A stretch of DNA of 17,248 nt from JBIOJM01 sp044450785 (GCA_044450785.1 JBIOJM010000218.1:1-17248); one strand, 5' to 3'. Counted from the stretch's first letter, positions 1-7,213 are shown. Notes: generated from the letters alone by a model not told the origin. Program-made: numbers and translations.

Positions 1-95
1 GCAGGGTAACCAAGACGTCCCAACTTAACAATAGGACATGCACTTATCTATAATCCCCATAGCCTCCAAAATAACGAAAAGATGTGTGTAACGAC

Positions 96-304
96 GAGGG
101 CAACGCCCTGGGAACAGACAAACGACACGAATCAGCGGAGCCCTGAAAGGGCGTAACAAGGACAGGCTCCCCGCCTCAATGGAAGATGAAGAGCGGGACC
201 GCGGGGATTGAATACCATGTTCGGCCCCTTCAGGGCACGGGTCATCACGTTTTCCAGATCCCAGGGCATTGCCCTGGGCTTGCATGTCGCTGCCCCTTTG
301 GGGC
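96..304. repeat. Pair of palindromic intergenic repeats in inverted orientation
   Basis: Two related repeat units face each other across about 70 bp. The left unit (about 96-153) contains a GGGC-AAC-GCCC stem and, at 140-152, GCCCTGAAAGGGC. The right unit (224-304) contains GCCCCTTCAGGGC (224-236), the perfect palindrome-like CCCAGGGCATTGCCCTGGG (260-278) and GCCCCTTTGGGGC (292-304). The reverse complement of the right unit has the same order of motifs as the left. Units of this kind are common between genes in planctomycetes, from general knowledge. No gene for a mobilising protein is adjacent. The rest of 1-422 shows no coding region I can support. Confidence 0.6.
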
Positions 305-422
305 GAAATCAAAAAAGCGCAACTTCAAAACTTGCGCGTCGGGTTAGCAGCAGACCGATGATCAATCCGATCAGCCAGTATTGCGTTTAAGTGATCCACG
401 GGATAGGATACAGATGGTCAGA

Positions 423-1337
423 TCAAGAGGGAAGGGCAATTTCCTCTTGGTGGAAGTGCGTCACACGGTCGCGGCCGGTTTGCTTCGACACGTAGAGCGC
501 CTGGTCGGCCTTGGCGACCAGCGCCGCCACACTGGACCACTGAGCACGAAGCGTGGCGACCCCCAGGCTGATCGTCACCGGTGGTAAGGGCGAATCCAAG
601 GCTTTGACCGCCGTTCGAATTCGCTCGGCCAATTGCGCGGAACCCGCCTCGTCGGTCTCCGGCAAGACGACAAGGAACTCCTCACCGCCGTATCGGCCTG
701 CGACATCCTCTGTCCGGACAGATGAGAGCACCACCCGCGCGACTGCCCGCAGTACCTGATCACCGACTTTGTGACCGCAGCGGTCGTTGAATTGCTTGAA
801 GTGGTCCACGTCCACGAAGATCACCGACACGTGGGAGTTGTATCGCTTCGCCCTTGAGACAGCCGACTCCAGGGCGTTCTCGAGGGCGCGGCGGTTGGCC
901 AGCCCAGTCAGCGGGTCGGTCAGTGCAAGATTCTCCAATCGCCGCTCCAAATTCTGCCGACGCACAATAAGACGGTAGAGTAACGCCACGAGCAGGAAAT
1001 GGGCCGCCGCCAAGGATACAGTCAGGAGGATCCGGACCCTCGTCGTGGTCTCCGCGTGCGCCGCGCGCCGCGACATCGCCCCTTCCTCGGCGTCCTGGAC
1101 GGAAGCCGTGACGTTCCGGATCTGGTCCGCCCTTGTCTGGACCTCGTGGTTATGGATGACCCACCGCGGTTCCGCGATGGCTCCCCTCATGTTCCAGGCC
1201 GCCACCCCCGCACCGGCCGCCACGAATGCGAATCCCATCACGAACAGGACATGGACGGCACGTCGAGCGTCTGGTGCGATGACGGCGTTGCACGGATCGA
1301 CGATGGACCGGGGATGGTGAGCAGTTGGTACCGACAC
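423..1337 (-). CDS. Membrane-bound diguanylate cyclase (GGDEF) with a shortened CHASE3-like sensor
   Basis: This 304-residue protein should make cyclic di-GMP from two GTP. Two hydrophobic segments (about 27-49 and 102-125) flank a short extracytoplasmic part. A GGDEF domain follows (about 138-295), starting with LTDPLTGLANRR. The active-site motif is an intact GGEEF at 217-221, and the inhibitory I-site RTED lies at 208-211, five residues upstream, so product inhibition is expected. The loop at 58-90 (WVIHNHEV, then SVQDAEEGA) resembles the first half of a CHASE3 domain, but only about 50 residues separate the membrane segments, where a full CHASE3 is much longer. The start is GTG, preceded by AAGGAGGG in a good position. 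The gene stands alone, so the signal it answers to cannot be read from its neighbours. The GGDEF assignment is firm; the CHASE3 reading is inference. Confidence 0.93.
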   Translation of the reverse strand: MSVPTAHHPRSIVDPCNAVIAPDARRAVHVLFVMGFAFVAAGAGVAAWNMRGAIAEPRWVIHNHEVQTRADQIRNVTASVQDAEEGAMSRRAAHAETTTRVRILLTVSLAAAHFLLVALLYRLIVRRQNLERRLENLALTDPLTGLANRRALENALESAVSRAKRYNSHVSVIFVDVDHFKQFNDRCGHKVGDQVLRAVARVVLSSVRTEDVAGRYGGEEFLVVLPETDEAGSAQLAERIRTAVKALDSPLPPVTISLGVATLRAQWSSVAALVAKADQALYVSKQTGRDRVTHFHQEEIALPS

Positions 1338-1694
1338 GGACGGTGATCCCTCCTTAAAAAACGGTCTTACGTTATTTAGCCGGGTCGAAACCGCCTTGAT
1401 CAGGAGACAAAAGCAATACTCAGACCATATCTCTTACTAATTAGAGTAGGGCGTAGACTGCGTGAAAGTATGACTCTAGATATTTTTTGTCCAACTTATG
1501 GCAATCCGCGCACTGCACTGAAATATGGCTTAATCATGCCTGAGACGGTAAATCTGATGTAAATTCGCTAGACTACTCCGATGGGACTGTCTTTCGGACT
1601 TGCCCAATTCATCGCAAGTGCGTAAATTTAACGTAAGCTTGCCAACTTCAGGGCGTTGTCCGGACTGACGAAGGGTTAGAAGGGGAGTGGGCTG
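1338..1694. other. Gene-free AT-rich intergenic region
   Basis: This 357-bp stretch separates the divergent diguanylate cyclase and the small protein at 1695. It is clearly more AT-rich than the surrounding genes and must hold both promoters, but I found no convincing -35/-10 pair, riboswitch or long hairpin. No ORF in it looks coding. Confidence 0.5.
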
Positions 1695-1892
1695 ATGCCG
1701 AAACCGAAGCCGAAAGCGGCGCGGGACAATCCTCGTCCGACCGCGATGACCATCAAAGGCCGCCCGGAGTGGCGGGCGTGGGTCGAGCGGGCGGCGGATT
1801 TTTGTCGGACCGATGTGGCGAAGCTCGTGGACGCAGCCCTGGTCGAATACCTCAAGAACCGGGGCTTCGACGAGCCAGCGCCAAGGCGCTAG
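1695..1892 (+). CDS. Small basic conserved-looking protein, possibly ribbon-helix-helix-like
   Basis: This 65-residue protein has a Lys/Pro-rich N-terminus (1-15), a short segment TIKGRPEWRAWVERAADFC (about 19-37) and then a helix VAKLVDAALVEYLKNRGF. A strand-like start followed by two amphipathic helices is the pattern of small ribbon-helix-helix DNA-binding proteins. I also recall similar short proteins with the pattern GxPEWxxWxxxxAxFCRTDVAxLxDxAL in planctomycetes. The ATG is preceded by GGGGAG at good spacing. The gene ends 12 bp from the end of the convergent mutM. Function is unknown, and the DNA-binding idea rests only on predicted topology. Confidence 0.7.
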   Translation: MPKPKPKAARDNPRPTAMTIKGRPEWRAWVERAADFCRTDVAKLVDAALVEYLKNRGFDEPAPRR

Positions 1893-1904
1893 GCAACGCT
1901 CGTA

Positions 1905-2741
1905 TCACTTCCTTGACTGGCAGCGCGGACAGTAATAGGTCGGCCGGCCGATCAGGCCGGCGATCCTGGTCTTGAAGATGGGCTGTGAACACACCCGGCA
2001 AGGTAGATTCTCGCGGCCGTACACGGAATTCTGGCCGAGGAAACCGCCCTCGAGGCCCAGAACGGTTCGATAGCCGGCGTCGAAGCTCGAGCCCTCCAGG
2101 GCGATCGCCGTCGACAGGACCTGGCCGATCGCGCGGTGCAAGCGGTTGCACTCGGCGGGTGAGAGCATGGCGGCACGGCGTTCGGGGTGGATTCGAGCCG
2201 CGTGCAGGATCTCGTCCGCGTAAATGTTGCCGATCCCGGCGAGCACTTTTTGGTCCAAGAGCGCCGGCTTGATGCCGCGGGCTGTTCGCGCCAGCCGCTC
2301 CTCCAGCTCGTCACGCCCGATCTCGAGGGCATCAGGCCCGTGTGAGCGCGCAAAGGCCCGTGCCGCATCTTGTGGGCGCGCGTACCAGCCGATCTTGCCC
2401 AGCCGCCTTGTGTCGCAATACCAGACCATCGCGCGGGGTTTGTCCACGTGGAACACCAGGCGGATGTGGTCGGGTCGATCGGGCTCCCGGAGCCAAAAGC
2501 CTCCCGTCATTCGCGGCTGGATGACGATAATCCCCCGGTGACCGGCCAAGCTCACGACGACCCACTTGCCCCGACGACCCACCTGGTCAACCGTCGCGCC
2601 CCGGCCGTGCCGCGCCAGTTCGGGAGCAGAACAGCCCTGCACCAAGGACGGATCCAGGACCTCGAGTCGCCGCAGCCGCTTGCCTCGTAGCGCCGGCCCG
2701 ATCCCCCGGACCATCGTCTCGACTTCCGGCAACTCCGGCAT
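1905..2741 (-). CDS. mutM: Formamidopyrimidine-DNA glycosylase (Fpg/MutM)
   Basis: This base-excision repair enzyme removes oxidised purines such as 8-oxoguanine and then cuts the abasic site. The protein begins MPELPEVET, in which Pro2 (the Schiff-base nucleophile after Met removal) and Glu3 are the catalytic residues of the family. The conserved hairpin lysine is K59 in GRRGKWVVV, the helix-two-turn-helix contains GIGNIYADEIL, and the C-terminal zinc finger uses C248, C251, C271 and C274 with the DNA-contacting Arg at 266. Its length of 278 residues is normal. I chose the ATG at 2741 rather than an in-frame start 10 residues upstream because Pro must follow Met, and because GGGGGGA lies just before it. 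It is a housekeeping gene divergent from the microcompartment operon. Confidence 0.96.
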   Translation of the reverse strand: MPELPEVETMVRGIGPALRGKRLRRLEVLDPSLVQGCSAPELARHGRGATVDQVGRRGKWVVVSLAGHRGIIVIQPRMTGGFWLREPDRPDHIRLVFHVDKPRAMVWYCDTRRLGKIGWYARPQDAARAFARSHGPDALEIGRDELEERLARTARGIKPALLDQKVLAGIGNIYADEILHAARIHPERRAAMLSPAECNRLHRAIGQVLSTAIALEGSSFDAGYRTVLGLEGGFLGQNSVYGRENLPCRVCSQPIFKTRIAGLIGRPTYYCPRCQSRK

Positions 2742-2856
2742 CGCCGTCCCCCCACAAAAGTGACTTGCCAATCGTATCGCACAACCGGCACAGACACCAG
2801 GAGTCGAACGGTACCACTCACTTTCTTCCAGATTCCATCATTTTTCTTCAAGCATC

Positions 2857-2885
2857 TTGACAGTTTGCAATTGATAGTGAAGAAT
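2857..2885 (+). promoter_or_regulatory. Candidate sigma-70 promoter of the microcompartment operon
   Basis: A perfect TTGACA (2857-2862) is followed after 17 bp by AAGAAT (2880-2885, four of six to TATAAT), 40 bp before the regulator start codon. The 2742-2924 region is AT-rich relative to its surroundings and is the only long intergenic space at the 5' end of the operon. No clear inverted repeat for the DeoR-type regulator was found around it. Confidence 0.45.
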
Positions 2886-2924
2886 ATTGACGGGTTATAG
2901 GAAGTTTTTTGAGCAAGAACGGGC

Positions 2925-3752
2925 ATGCTGGCTGAGACTCGTCGCCAACGACTGCTGGAGCTGATCACTCGTCAGGGTTATGCGACCCTGGACGTGCTTG
3001 TGCGTCTTCTCGGCGTTTCGGAGAGCACGATCCGGCGCGATCTGGAGGCGCTCGATCTCGCCGGGTCGATCAAGCGGACGCATGGCGGGGCTGTTTACAC
3101 GGGCGAGGTCAGGTCGATGCCGGCCTTCGACGAAAGGACCAGCACGGCGGCGATCGAGAAGCGCGCGATCGGTGTGGCGGCGGCGGCGCTGCTGGAAGAC
3201 GGCGACACGGTCCTGCTGGACGGAGGCACGACGACGCTTGAAGTCGCTCGGGCCCTGGTCGGCCGGCGAGTCCAGGTCGTAACCAATAGCCTGCCGATCG
3301 CCCAGCTCCTCGCATCGAGCCAGCAGACCGACCTGATCCTGATCGGCGGTTACGTCTACCCCCGGACGGGCGTCGCGCTGGGACCGCTGGCCATGGCCAC
3401 GATGCAGGCAATCCGTGTCCGAACAGCCATCCTGGGGGCCGGCGGGATCGTAGCCGAGGGGATTTACAACTCGAATTCGCTCCTGGTCGAGACCGAGCGG
3501 CAGATGATGTCGTGCGGGCAGGAAATCATGATCGTCGCGGACCACACCAAGTTCGGGCGGTTGGCGCTGGCGCGGTTGTGCGGGTTGGATGAAGTCGATC
3601 ACGTGGTGGTCGATTCCGGCCTGAGCGATCAAGACCGGGCGATGCTGGAGCATGCCGGGGTGCCGATCCACGAGGCCCGGGTTGTGGAGAGCGGGACCAA
3701 CGGAGTGCTTCTGGAGCAGCCACGGGGCGATCGTTCGAGGACCGAGGAATGA
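2925..3752 (+). CDS. DeoR-family transcriptional regulator of the microcompartment operon
   Basis: This 275-residue protein has the DeoR layout. An N-terminal winged helix (about 6-57) carries the family signature VSESTIRRDLEAL followed by IKRTHGGA. A C-terminal sugar-phosphate sensing domain (about 76-235) contains DGGTTTLEVARAL, VVTNSLPIA, LIGGYVYPRTG and ADHTKFGR. DeoR proteins usually repress a sugar-catabolic operon until a phosphorylated sugar binds. Here the gene is first in the operon and its TGA overlaps the pduL ATG in ATGA, which implies co-transcription and coupling. The effector is probably a sugar phosphate of the fucose/rhamnose route, which is inference. No strong Shine-Dalgarno sequence precedes the ATG. 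Confidence 0.92.
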   Translation: MLAETRRQRLLELITRQGYATLDVLVRLLGVSESTIRRDLEALDLAGSIKRTHGGAVYTGEVRSMPAFDERTSTAAIEKRAIGVAAAALLEDGDTVLLDGGTTTLEVARALVGRRVQVVTNSLPIAQLLASSQQTDLILIGGYVYPRTGVALGPLAMATMQAIRVRTAILGAGGIVAEGIYNSNSLLVETERQMMSCGQEIMIVADHTKFGRLALARLCGLDEVDHVVVDSGLSDQDRAMLEHAGVPIHEARVVESGTNGVLLEQPRGDRSRTEE

Positions 3753-4447
3753 GCACCAGCACCCTCACCACGCCGGCGCGGAACCAGGTCGAATCCATGG
3801 TTCGCAGGATTCTCCAGACGCATGTGTCCGGCGCGGGTGCGTCCAACGGCCAGGCAACGGGCGCCGGCACCCGTTCCAACCTGGTGGTCCACATTTCGGC
3901 GCGGCATTGCCATCTGACTCAGGCCGACGTGGATGTCTTGTTCGGGCCGGGCTATCAGTTGACCGCGATGCGCCGGCTCTACCAGGACACCGACTTTGCC
4001 GCGAACGAGACGGTGGCCGTGGTCGGGCCCAGGCAGCGGATGATTCCGGGAGTGAGGATCCTGGGTCCTTGCCGCAAGTTCAGCCAGGTCGAGCTTGCGT
4101 TCACCGATGCGATCAGCCTGGGGATCGACGTGCCGGTGCGGCTCTCGGGCGACATCGAGGGGACGCCGGGCTGCCTGTTGATCGGTCCCAAGGGGAGCCT
4201 GGTCCTGGGCCAGGGCGTGATCCGCGCGGAGCGGCACGTGCACATGGGCGACGGCGACGCGGCATTTTACGGTGTCAAGCATCTTGACCGGATGAGCCTG
4301 CGCGTCGAGGGACCGTGCGCTACAACGCTCGAGGGGCTGCTGGTCCGGATCAATCCCGACTGGAAGCTCGAGGCGCACATCGACACGGACGAGGCGAATT
4401 GTTGTGACCTGCCGCACGCGACCCGGGTTACTTTGACAAAGGCCTGA
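3749..4447 (+). CDS. pduL: PduL-type phosphate propanoyltransferase (phosphotransacylase)
   Basis: This enzyme exchanges CoA for phosphate on acyl-CoA, recycling CoA inside the shell and yielding acyl-phosphate for the downstream kinase. In this pathway the substrate would be lactyl-CoA. The 232-residue protein shows the paired PduL metal-site motifs: HISARHCHLTQAD with H53 and H55, and ERHVHM with H163 and H165. A third conserved block, EAHIDTDEAN, contributes H210. Residues 11-26 (RNQVESMVRRILQTHV) form an amphipathic helix followed by a Gly/Ala-rich linker, the look of an encapsulation peptide. The start overlaps the regulator stop by 4 nt. It is unrelated to Pta-type phosphotransacetylase and is a hallmark of metabolosome loci. 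Confidence 0.95.
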   Translation: MSTSTLTTPARNQVESMVRRILQTHVSGAGASNGQATGAGTRSNLVVHISARHCHLTQADVDVLFGPGYQLTAMRRLYQDTDFAANETVAVVGPRQRMIPGVRILGPCRKFSQVELAFTDAISLGIDVPVRLSGDIEGTPGCLLIGPKGSLVLGQGVIRAERHVHMGDGDAAFYGVKHLDRMSLRVEGPCATTLEGLLVRINPDWKLEAHIDTDEANCCDLPHATRVTLTKA

Positions 4448-4543
4448 ATCGATCCGGCGGCGGGGCTGATTTGATTTCCTTTTCAGACGTTTGCTTTCGA
4501 CCTAACCTGAGCTGACTTTATTGAAACGAAACGGAGGGCCTAG

Positions 4544-4885
4544 ATGGCCGGAGCATCAATCGAAGCATTGGGAATGATCGAAACCAAGGGGTTTGTTGCC
4601 CTGGTGGAAGCCAGCGACGCGATGGTCAAGGCGGCCAACGTGGAGCTGGTTGGCTGGGACAAGATCGGCAGCGGGCTCGTGACGGCGTTCGTGGCCGGCG
4701 ACGTGGCGGCCGTGAAAGCGGCGGTCGACGCCGGAGCGGCGGCGGCCAGCCGGATCGGCGAGGTCGTGAGCGTCCAGGTGATTCCCCGGCCTCACGAAGA
4801 CCTGAGCGGCGTGCTGAATTTCGCCAAGGCGGCCCAGGCGGCCTCGGCCTCTTCCTCCAAGAATCCCAAGAGTGACGGAGCCTGA
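4544..4885 (+). CDS. BMC-H hexameric shell protein 1 (PduA-like)
   Basis: This 113-residue single-BMC-domain protein forms hexagonal tiles of the shell facet. It reads IEALGMIETKGFVALVEASDAMVKAANVELVG, then the pore segment KIGSG (K40-G44), then GDVAAVKAAVDAG and VIPRPH, closely following PduA. A Ser/Lys-rich tail extends from about residue 100. The KIGSG pore is the type associated with small polar metabolites. GGAGGG precedes the ATG at a suitable distance, and a 96-nt space separates it from pduL, the longest gap in the first half of the operon. It is probably the bulk shell component; that last point is inference. Confidence 0.96.
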   Translation: MAGASIEALGMIETKGFVALVEASDAMVKAANVELVGWDKIGSGLVTAFVAGDVAAVKAAVDAGAAAASRIGEVVSVQVIPRPHEDLSGVLNFAKAAQAASASSSKNPKSDGA

Positions 4886-4889
4886 CACC

Positions 4890-5216
4890 ATGGCCACACT
4901 TCAGCGAAGCAGCCAGCGAATCGGTGGGAACGGCAGCGCGAACGGGAGCGAAGCGCTGGGATTGATCGAGACCAAGGGACTGGTCGGCATGATCGAGGCA
5001 ACCGACGCCATGCTCAAGGCGGCGAACGTCCATCTGGCCGGCCGGGTCCAGATCGGCGGCGGCTTCGTCACCACCCTGGTCAAGGGGGACGTGGGAAGTG
5101 TCCGCGCCGCCGTCGAGGCGGGCGCCGAGGCGGCCGGCAAGGTCGGCGAGCTGGTCAGCGCCCACGTCATTCCCCGCCCGGACGACGTCATTCTGCGGAC
5201 GTTCCTGGGGTCGTGA
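4890..5216 (+). CDS. BMC-H hexameric shell protein 2
   Basis: This second BMC-domain shell protein has 108 residues. An N-terminal extension of about 20 residues rich in Ser, Gly and Asn precedes the fold (EALGLIETKG). The pore segment is QIGGG (Q54-G58), replacing Lys by Gln and Ser by Gly relative to shell protein 1, so pore charge and hydrogen bonding should differ. GDVGSVRAAVEAG and VIPRPD complete the domain. I chose the ATG at 4890 over an in-frame GTG at 4872 because GGAG lies 9 nt upstream and the start then falls 4 nt after the previous stop. Mixed hexamers or mixed facets with its neighbours are likely but not shown by sequence. Confidence 0.94.
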   Translation: MATLQRSSQRIGGNGSANGSEALGLIETKGLVGMIEATDAMLKAANVHLAGRVQIGGGFVTTLVKGDVGSVRAAVEAGAEAAGKVGELVSAHVIPRPDDVILRTFLGS

Positions 5217-5218
5217 TC

Positions 5219-5265
5219 GGTCCTTCGTCCTTGGTCCTTCGTCCTTGGTCCTTCGTCCTTCGTCC
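5219..5265 (+). repeat. Short direct repeats of TCCTTCG/TCCTTGG type
   Basis: The gap between shell genes 2 and 3 is filled by alternating copies of GTCCTTCGTCCTTG, about 47 bp in all. It lies in a 92-nt space inside the operon and is open in one frame of the following gene, which creates a spurious N-terminal extension. Low-complexity repeats like this are frequent between planctomycete genes, from general knowledge. Confidence 0.7.
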
Positions 5266-5308
5266 AGAGCCCGGCACCATGCCTGCGGCGAGATTGACAG
5301 GTGAGTCG

Positions 5309-5602
5309 ATGACAATGAACGGAAACGCCCTGGGCCTGATCGAGACGCTCGGTCTGGTCGGGTTGATCAATGCGGTTGATGCGATGCTCAAGGCGGCGAA
5401 CGTGGATCTGGCCAGCTCCGTGATCAAGCTGGACGGTGGCGTGGTGAGCGTGATGGTACAAGGCGACGTCAGCAGCGTGCGGGCCGCGGTCGAGGCCGGC
5501 GCCGAGGCCGCCGCCCGGATTGGCGAGCTCCGCGCCGCCCACGTGATCCCGAGGCCCGATCCGGCCGTGGTCCGCGCGTTCGGCGGAGGGCCCGCACGGT
5601 GA
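5309..5602 (+). CDS. BMC-H hexameric shell protein 3, with an altered pore loop
   Basis: This 97-residue BMC-domain protein is the most divergent of the three. Counted from the shared NVxL to the shared GDV it has one residue more than its two neighbours, and the pore reads IKLDGG (39-44) where they have KIGSG or QIGGG. The conserved ETKG near the N-terminus is ETLG. The rest (DAMLKAANVDL, GDVSSVRAAVEAGAEAA, VIPRPDP) is typical. The start at 5309 is preceded by AGGTGAG. An ATG at 5315 is also possible, and an upstream ATG at 5279 would translate part of the repeat-adjacent spacer. The stop overlaps the kinase start in GTGA. An insertion in the pore loop could change gating or selectivity; that is inference. 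Confidence 0.92.
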   Translation: MTMNGNALGLIETLGLVGLINAVDAMLKAANVDLASSVIKLDGGVVSVMVQGDVSSVRAAVEAGAEAAARIGELRAAHVIPRPDPAVVRAFGGGPAR

Positions 5603-6801
5603 AGGTCTTGGTGGCGAACCTGGGCAGCACCAGCTTCAAGTACCGCCTGTTCGACATGGGCGACCCGGCCGAGCCCGTGCTGGCTCGAGGCTCGATCGAG
5701 CGAATCGGCTCGACGAGCGCCAGGGTCTTGATCAAGTCGACGCGCGGCGAGCGCGAGCTGGTCCGTCCGATCGCCGACCATGGCGAGGCCGTGCAGCTTT
5801 GCCTGGCGCAGTTGACCGACCCCGAGACAGGCGTGGTGCGCGATGCGGGTGAAGTCTCGGCGATCGGCTTCAAGGCGGTTCACGCGCGGAACCTCACCGG
5901 GGTCCACTTCGTGGACGAGTCGGTGCTGGCCGCCATGGAAGCCTTCGCGGACGTCGCGCCGGCCCACAATCCACCATACACGCGGGCGATGCGGATGCTG
6001 CGCGGCCGGTTCCCCGGTCTTCCGCTCGTCGCCGCGTTCGAGACCGGCTTTCACCGGACGATTCCCGAGGAGAATCAGCGCTACGCCATACCCGGGCGAT
6101 GGGCGACCGAGCTCGGCATCCGGCGGTGGGGATTTCATGGAGCCAGCCACGGCTACATCGCGGGCCGGATGCCCGAGCTGCTGGGCCGTAGCGACATCAA
6201 GCTGATCTCCTGCCACCTTGGGGGGAGCTCGTCACTGTGCGCGATCCGCCACGGACGATCGGTCGCGTGCAGCCTGGGGATGAGCCCCCAGTCCGGACTG
6301 CCCCACAACAACCGGGTGGGCGACTTCGACGTCTTCGCCCTGCCGGTCATCCTGCGCGAGACCGGCAAGGGCCTCGACGAGGTGCTGTCGATCCTGGCCA
6401 ATCAGTCGGGGCTGGAAGGGCTTAGCGGCGTGGGCCGGGACCTCCGCGACATCGAGGCCGCCGCGGCGAGCGGCCATGCCGATGCCAAGCTGGCCATCGG
6501 CGTCTTCATCGCCGCCATCAGGCACTACCTGGGCGCCTACCTGCTCGAGCTCGGCGGCGCCGACGCGATCGTCTTCACCGGTGGGATCGGCGAAAACTCG
6601 TCCGCGATTCGAGCGGGGGTCTGCCGCGAGCTGGGCTGGTTCGGCATCGAGCTCGACCCGGCACGGAACGCAGGCGGGCCGGCGGAGCGAGTGATTTCGA
6701 CCCCCGGCTCCCGCGTCCAGGTCTGGACCGTGCCGACCAACGAGGAGCTCGTGGTCGCGCGGCAGGCCAAGCAATTGCTCGAGGAAATAACACGAGGATG
6801 A
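5599..6801 (+). CDS. Acetate/propionate-family kinase of the microcompartment
   Basis: This enzyme makes ATP from an acyl-phosphate, probably lactyl-phosphate from PduL, releasing the acid. The 400-residue ASKHA-fold protein shows MKVLVANLGSTSFKY, APAHNPPY, WGFHGASHGY, CHLGGSSSL, FTGGIGENS and TNEE, in the order seen in AckA. Aligned by eye to the Methanosarcina enzyme, several active-site positions differ: the HRVVHG Arg is Lys92, the FDTAFH Asp is Glu148, CHLGNGSS is CHLGGSSS, and the TPLEGL loop reads SPQSGLPHNN. The equivalents of Asn7, His123, His180, His208 and Arg241 are kept. It starts with GTG overlapping the preceding stop, which implies translational coupling. A changed substrate range is plausible, so I do not call it plain acetate kinase. 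Confidence 0.92.
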   Translation: MKVLVANLGSTSFKYRLFDMGDPAEPVLARGSIERIGSTSARVLIKSTRGERELVRPIADHGEAVQLCLAQLTDPETGVVRDAGEVSAIGFKAVHARNLTGVHFVDESVLAAMEAFADVAPAHNPPYTRAMRMLRGRFPGLPLVAAFETGFHRTIPEENQRYAIPGRWATELGIRRWGFHGASHGYIAGRMPELLGRSDIKLISCHLGGSSSLCAIRHGRSVACSLGMSPQSGLPHNNRVGDFDVFALPVILRETGKGLDEVLSILANQSGLEGLSGVGRDLRDIEAAAASGHADAKLAIGVFIAAIRHYLGAYLLELGGADAIVFTGGIGENSSAIRAGVCRELGWFGIELDPARNAGGPAERVISTPGSRVQVWTVPTNEELVVARQAKQLLEEITRG

Positions 6802-6808
6802 CGACGCG

Positions 6809-7132
6809 ATGTTTCTGGCCCGAGTGACAGGCAGTGTGGTGGCGACTCAGAAAGTCGCGTCGATGACGGGGCAAAAGCTCCTGACCGTCGAGCCCTACCG
6901 GGTCGACGAAAAGGCGCGCGACCGTCTCGTGCCGACGGGCCGCACCTTCGTCGCGGTCGACACCCTGGGCGCCGGCCTGGATGAGATGGTGTTGATCTGT
7001 CAAGGGTCGAGTGCCCGGCTCACGCCCGAAACCGAAAAGCTGCCGATCGACGCAGTCGTGATCGGGCTGGTCGACACGGTGGACGTCGGCGGGCACGTGG
7101 TCTTCTCCGCGCACGGAGGCCGGCGGAACTAA
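6809..7132 (+). CDS. BMC-P pentameric shell protein 1 (EutN/CcmL family)
   Basis: This 107-residue protein should form pentamers that cap the shell vertices. It has the EutN/CcmL features: MFLARVTGSVVATQK at the start, the central VDTLGAGLDEMVLICQGSSAR, and the C-terminal strand segment PIDAVVIGLVDTVDVGG. Of the three BMC-P proteins in the operon this one fits the family best along its whole length. It begins 7 nt after the kinase stop, with GAGG upstream overlapping the end of that gene. The three BMC-P copies are spread around the aldehyde dehydrogenase, as in other PVM loci. Confidence 0.94.
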   Translation: MFLARVTGSVVATQKVASMTGQKLLTVEPYRVDEKARDRLVPTGRTFVAVDTLGAGLDEMVLICQGSSARLTPETEKLPIDAVVIGLVDTVDVGGHVVFSAHGGRRN

Positions 7133-7178
7133 TCGGTATGAACGCGCAGCTTGTGTGAGGCCAACTTTTCACCAGCCC

Positions 7179-7196
7179 ACAGCCGCCCTCGGCTGT
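7179..7196 (+). promoter_or_regulatory. Small hairpin upstream of the aldehyde dehydrogenase start
   Basis: ACAGCCG and CGGCTGT form a perfect 7-bp stem with a CCCT loop, 17 nt before the proposed start at 7214. There is no T-run after it, so it is not a typical terminator. It sits in the 81-nt gap after shell protein gene 1 and could affect translation or transcript processing. Function is unproven. Confidence 0.4.
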
Positions 7197-7213
7197 TCCA
7201 CACGGTGCCAGCC

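Noticed and set aside
1877..1890. AGCGCC/GGCGCT hairpin at the end of the small gene
   Set aside because: Only a 6-bp stem with a 2-nt loop inside the coding end, with no T-run; not a supported terminator.
5219..5265. CRISPR-like array between shell genes
   Set aside because: Units are only about 7-14 bp with no unique spacers; it is a simple tandem repeat.
5188..6216. 342-residue open frame on the minus strand
   Set aside because: Antisense to shell protein gene 3 and the kinase gene, both of which have clear family motifs; no motif in this frame.
7151..7213. N-terminal extension of PduP from a TTG codon
   Set aside because: The extra 21 residues have no helical or family character and cross a hairpin; the encapsulation peptide should be at the N-terminus.
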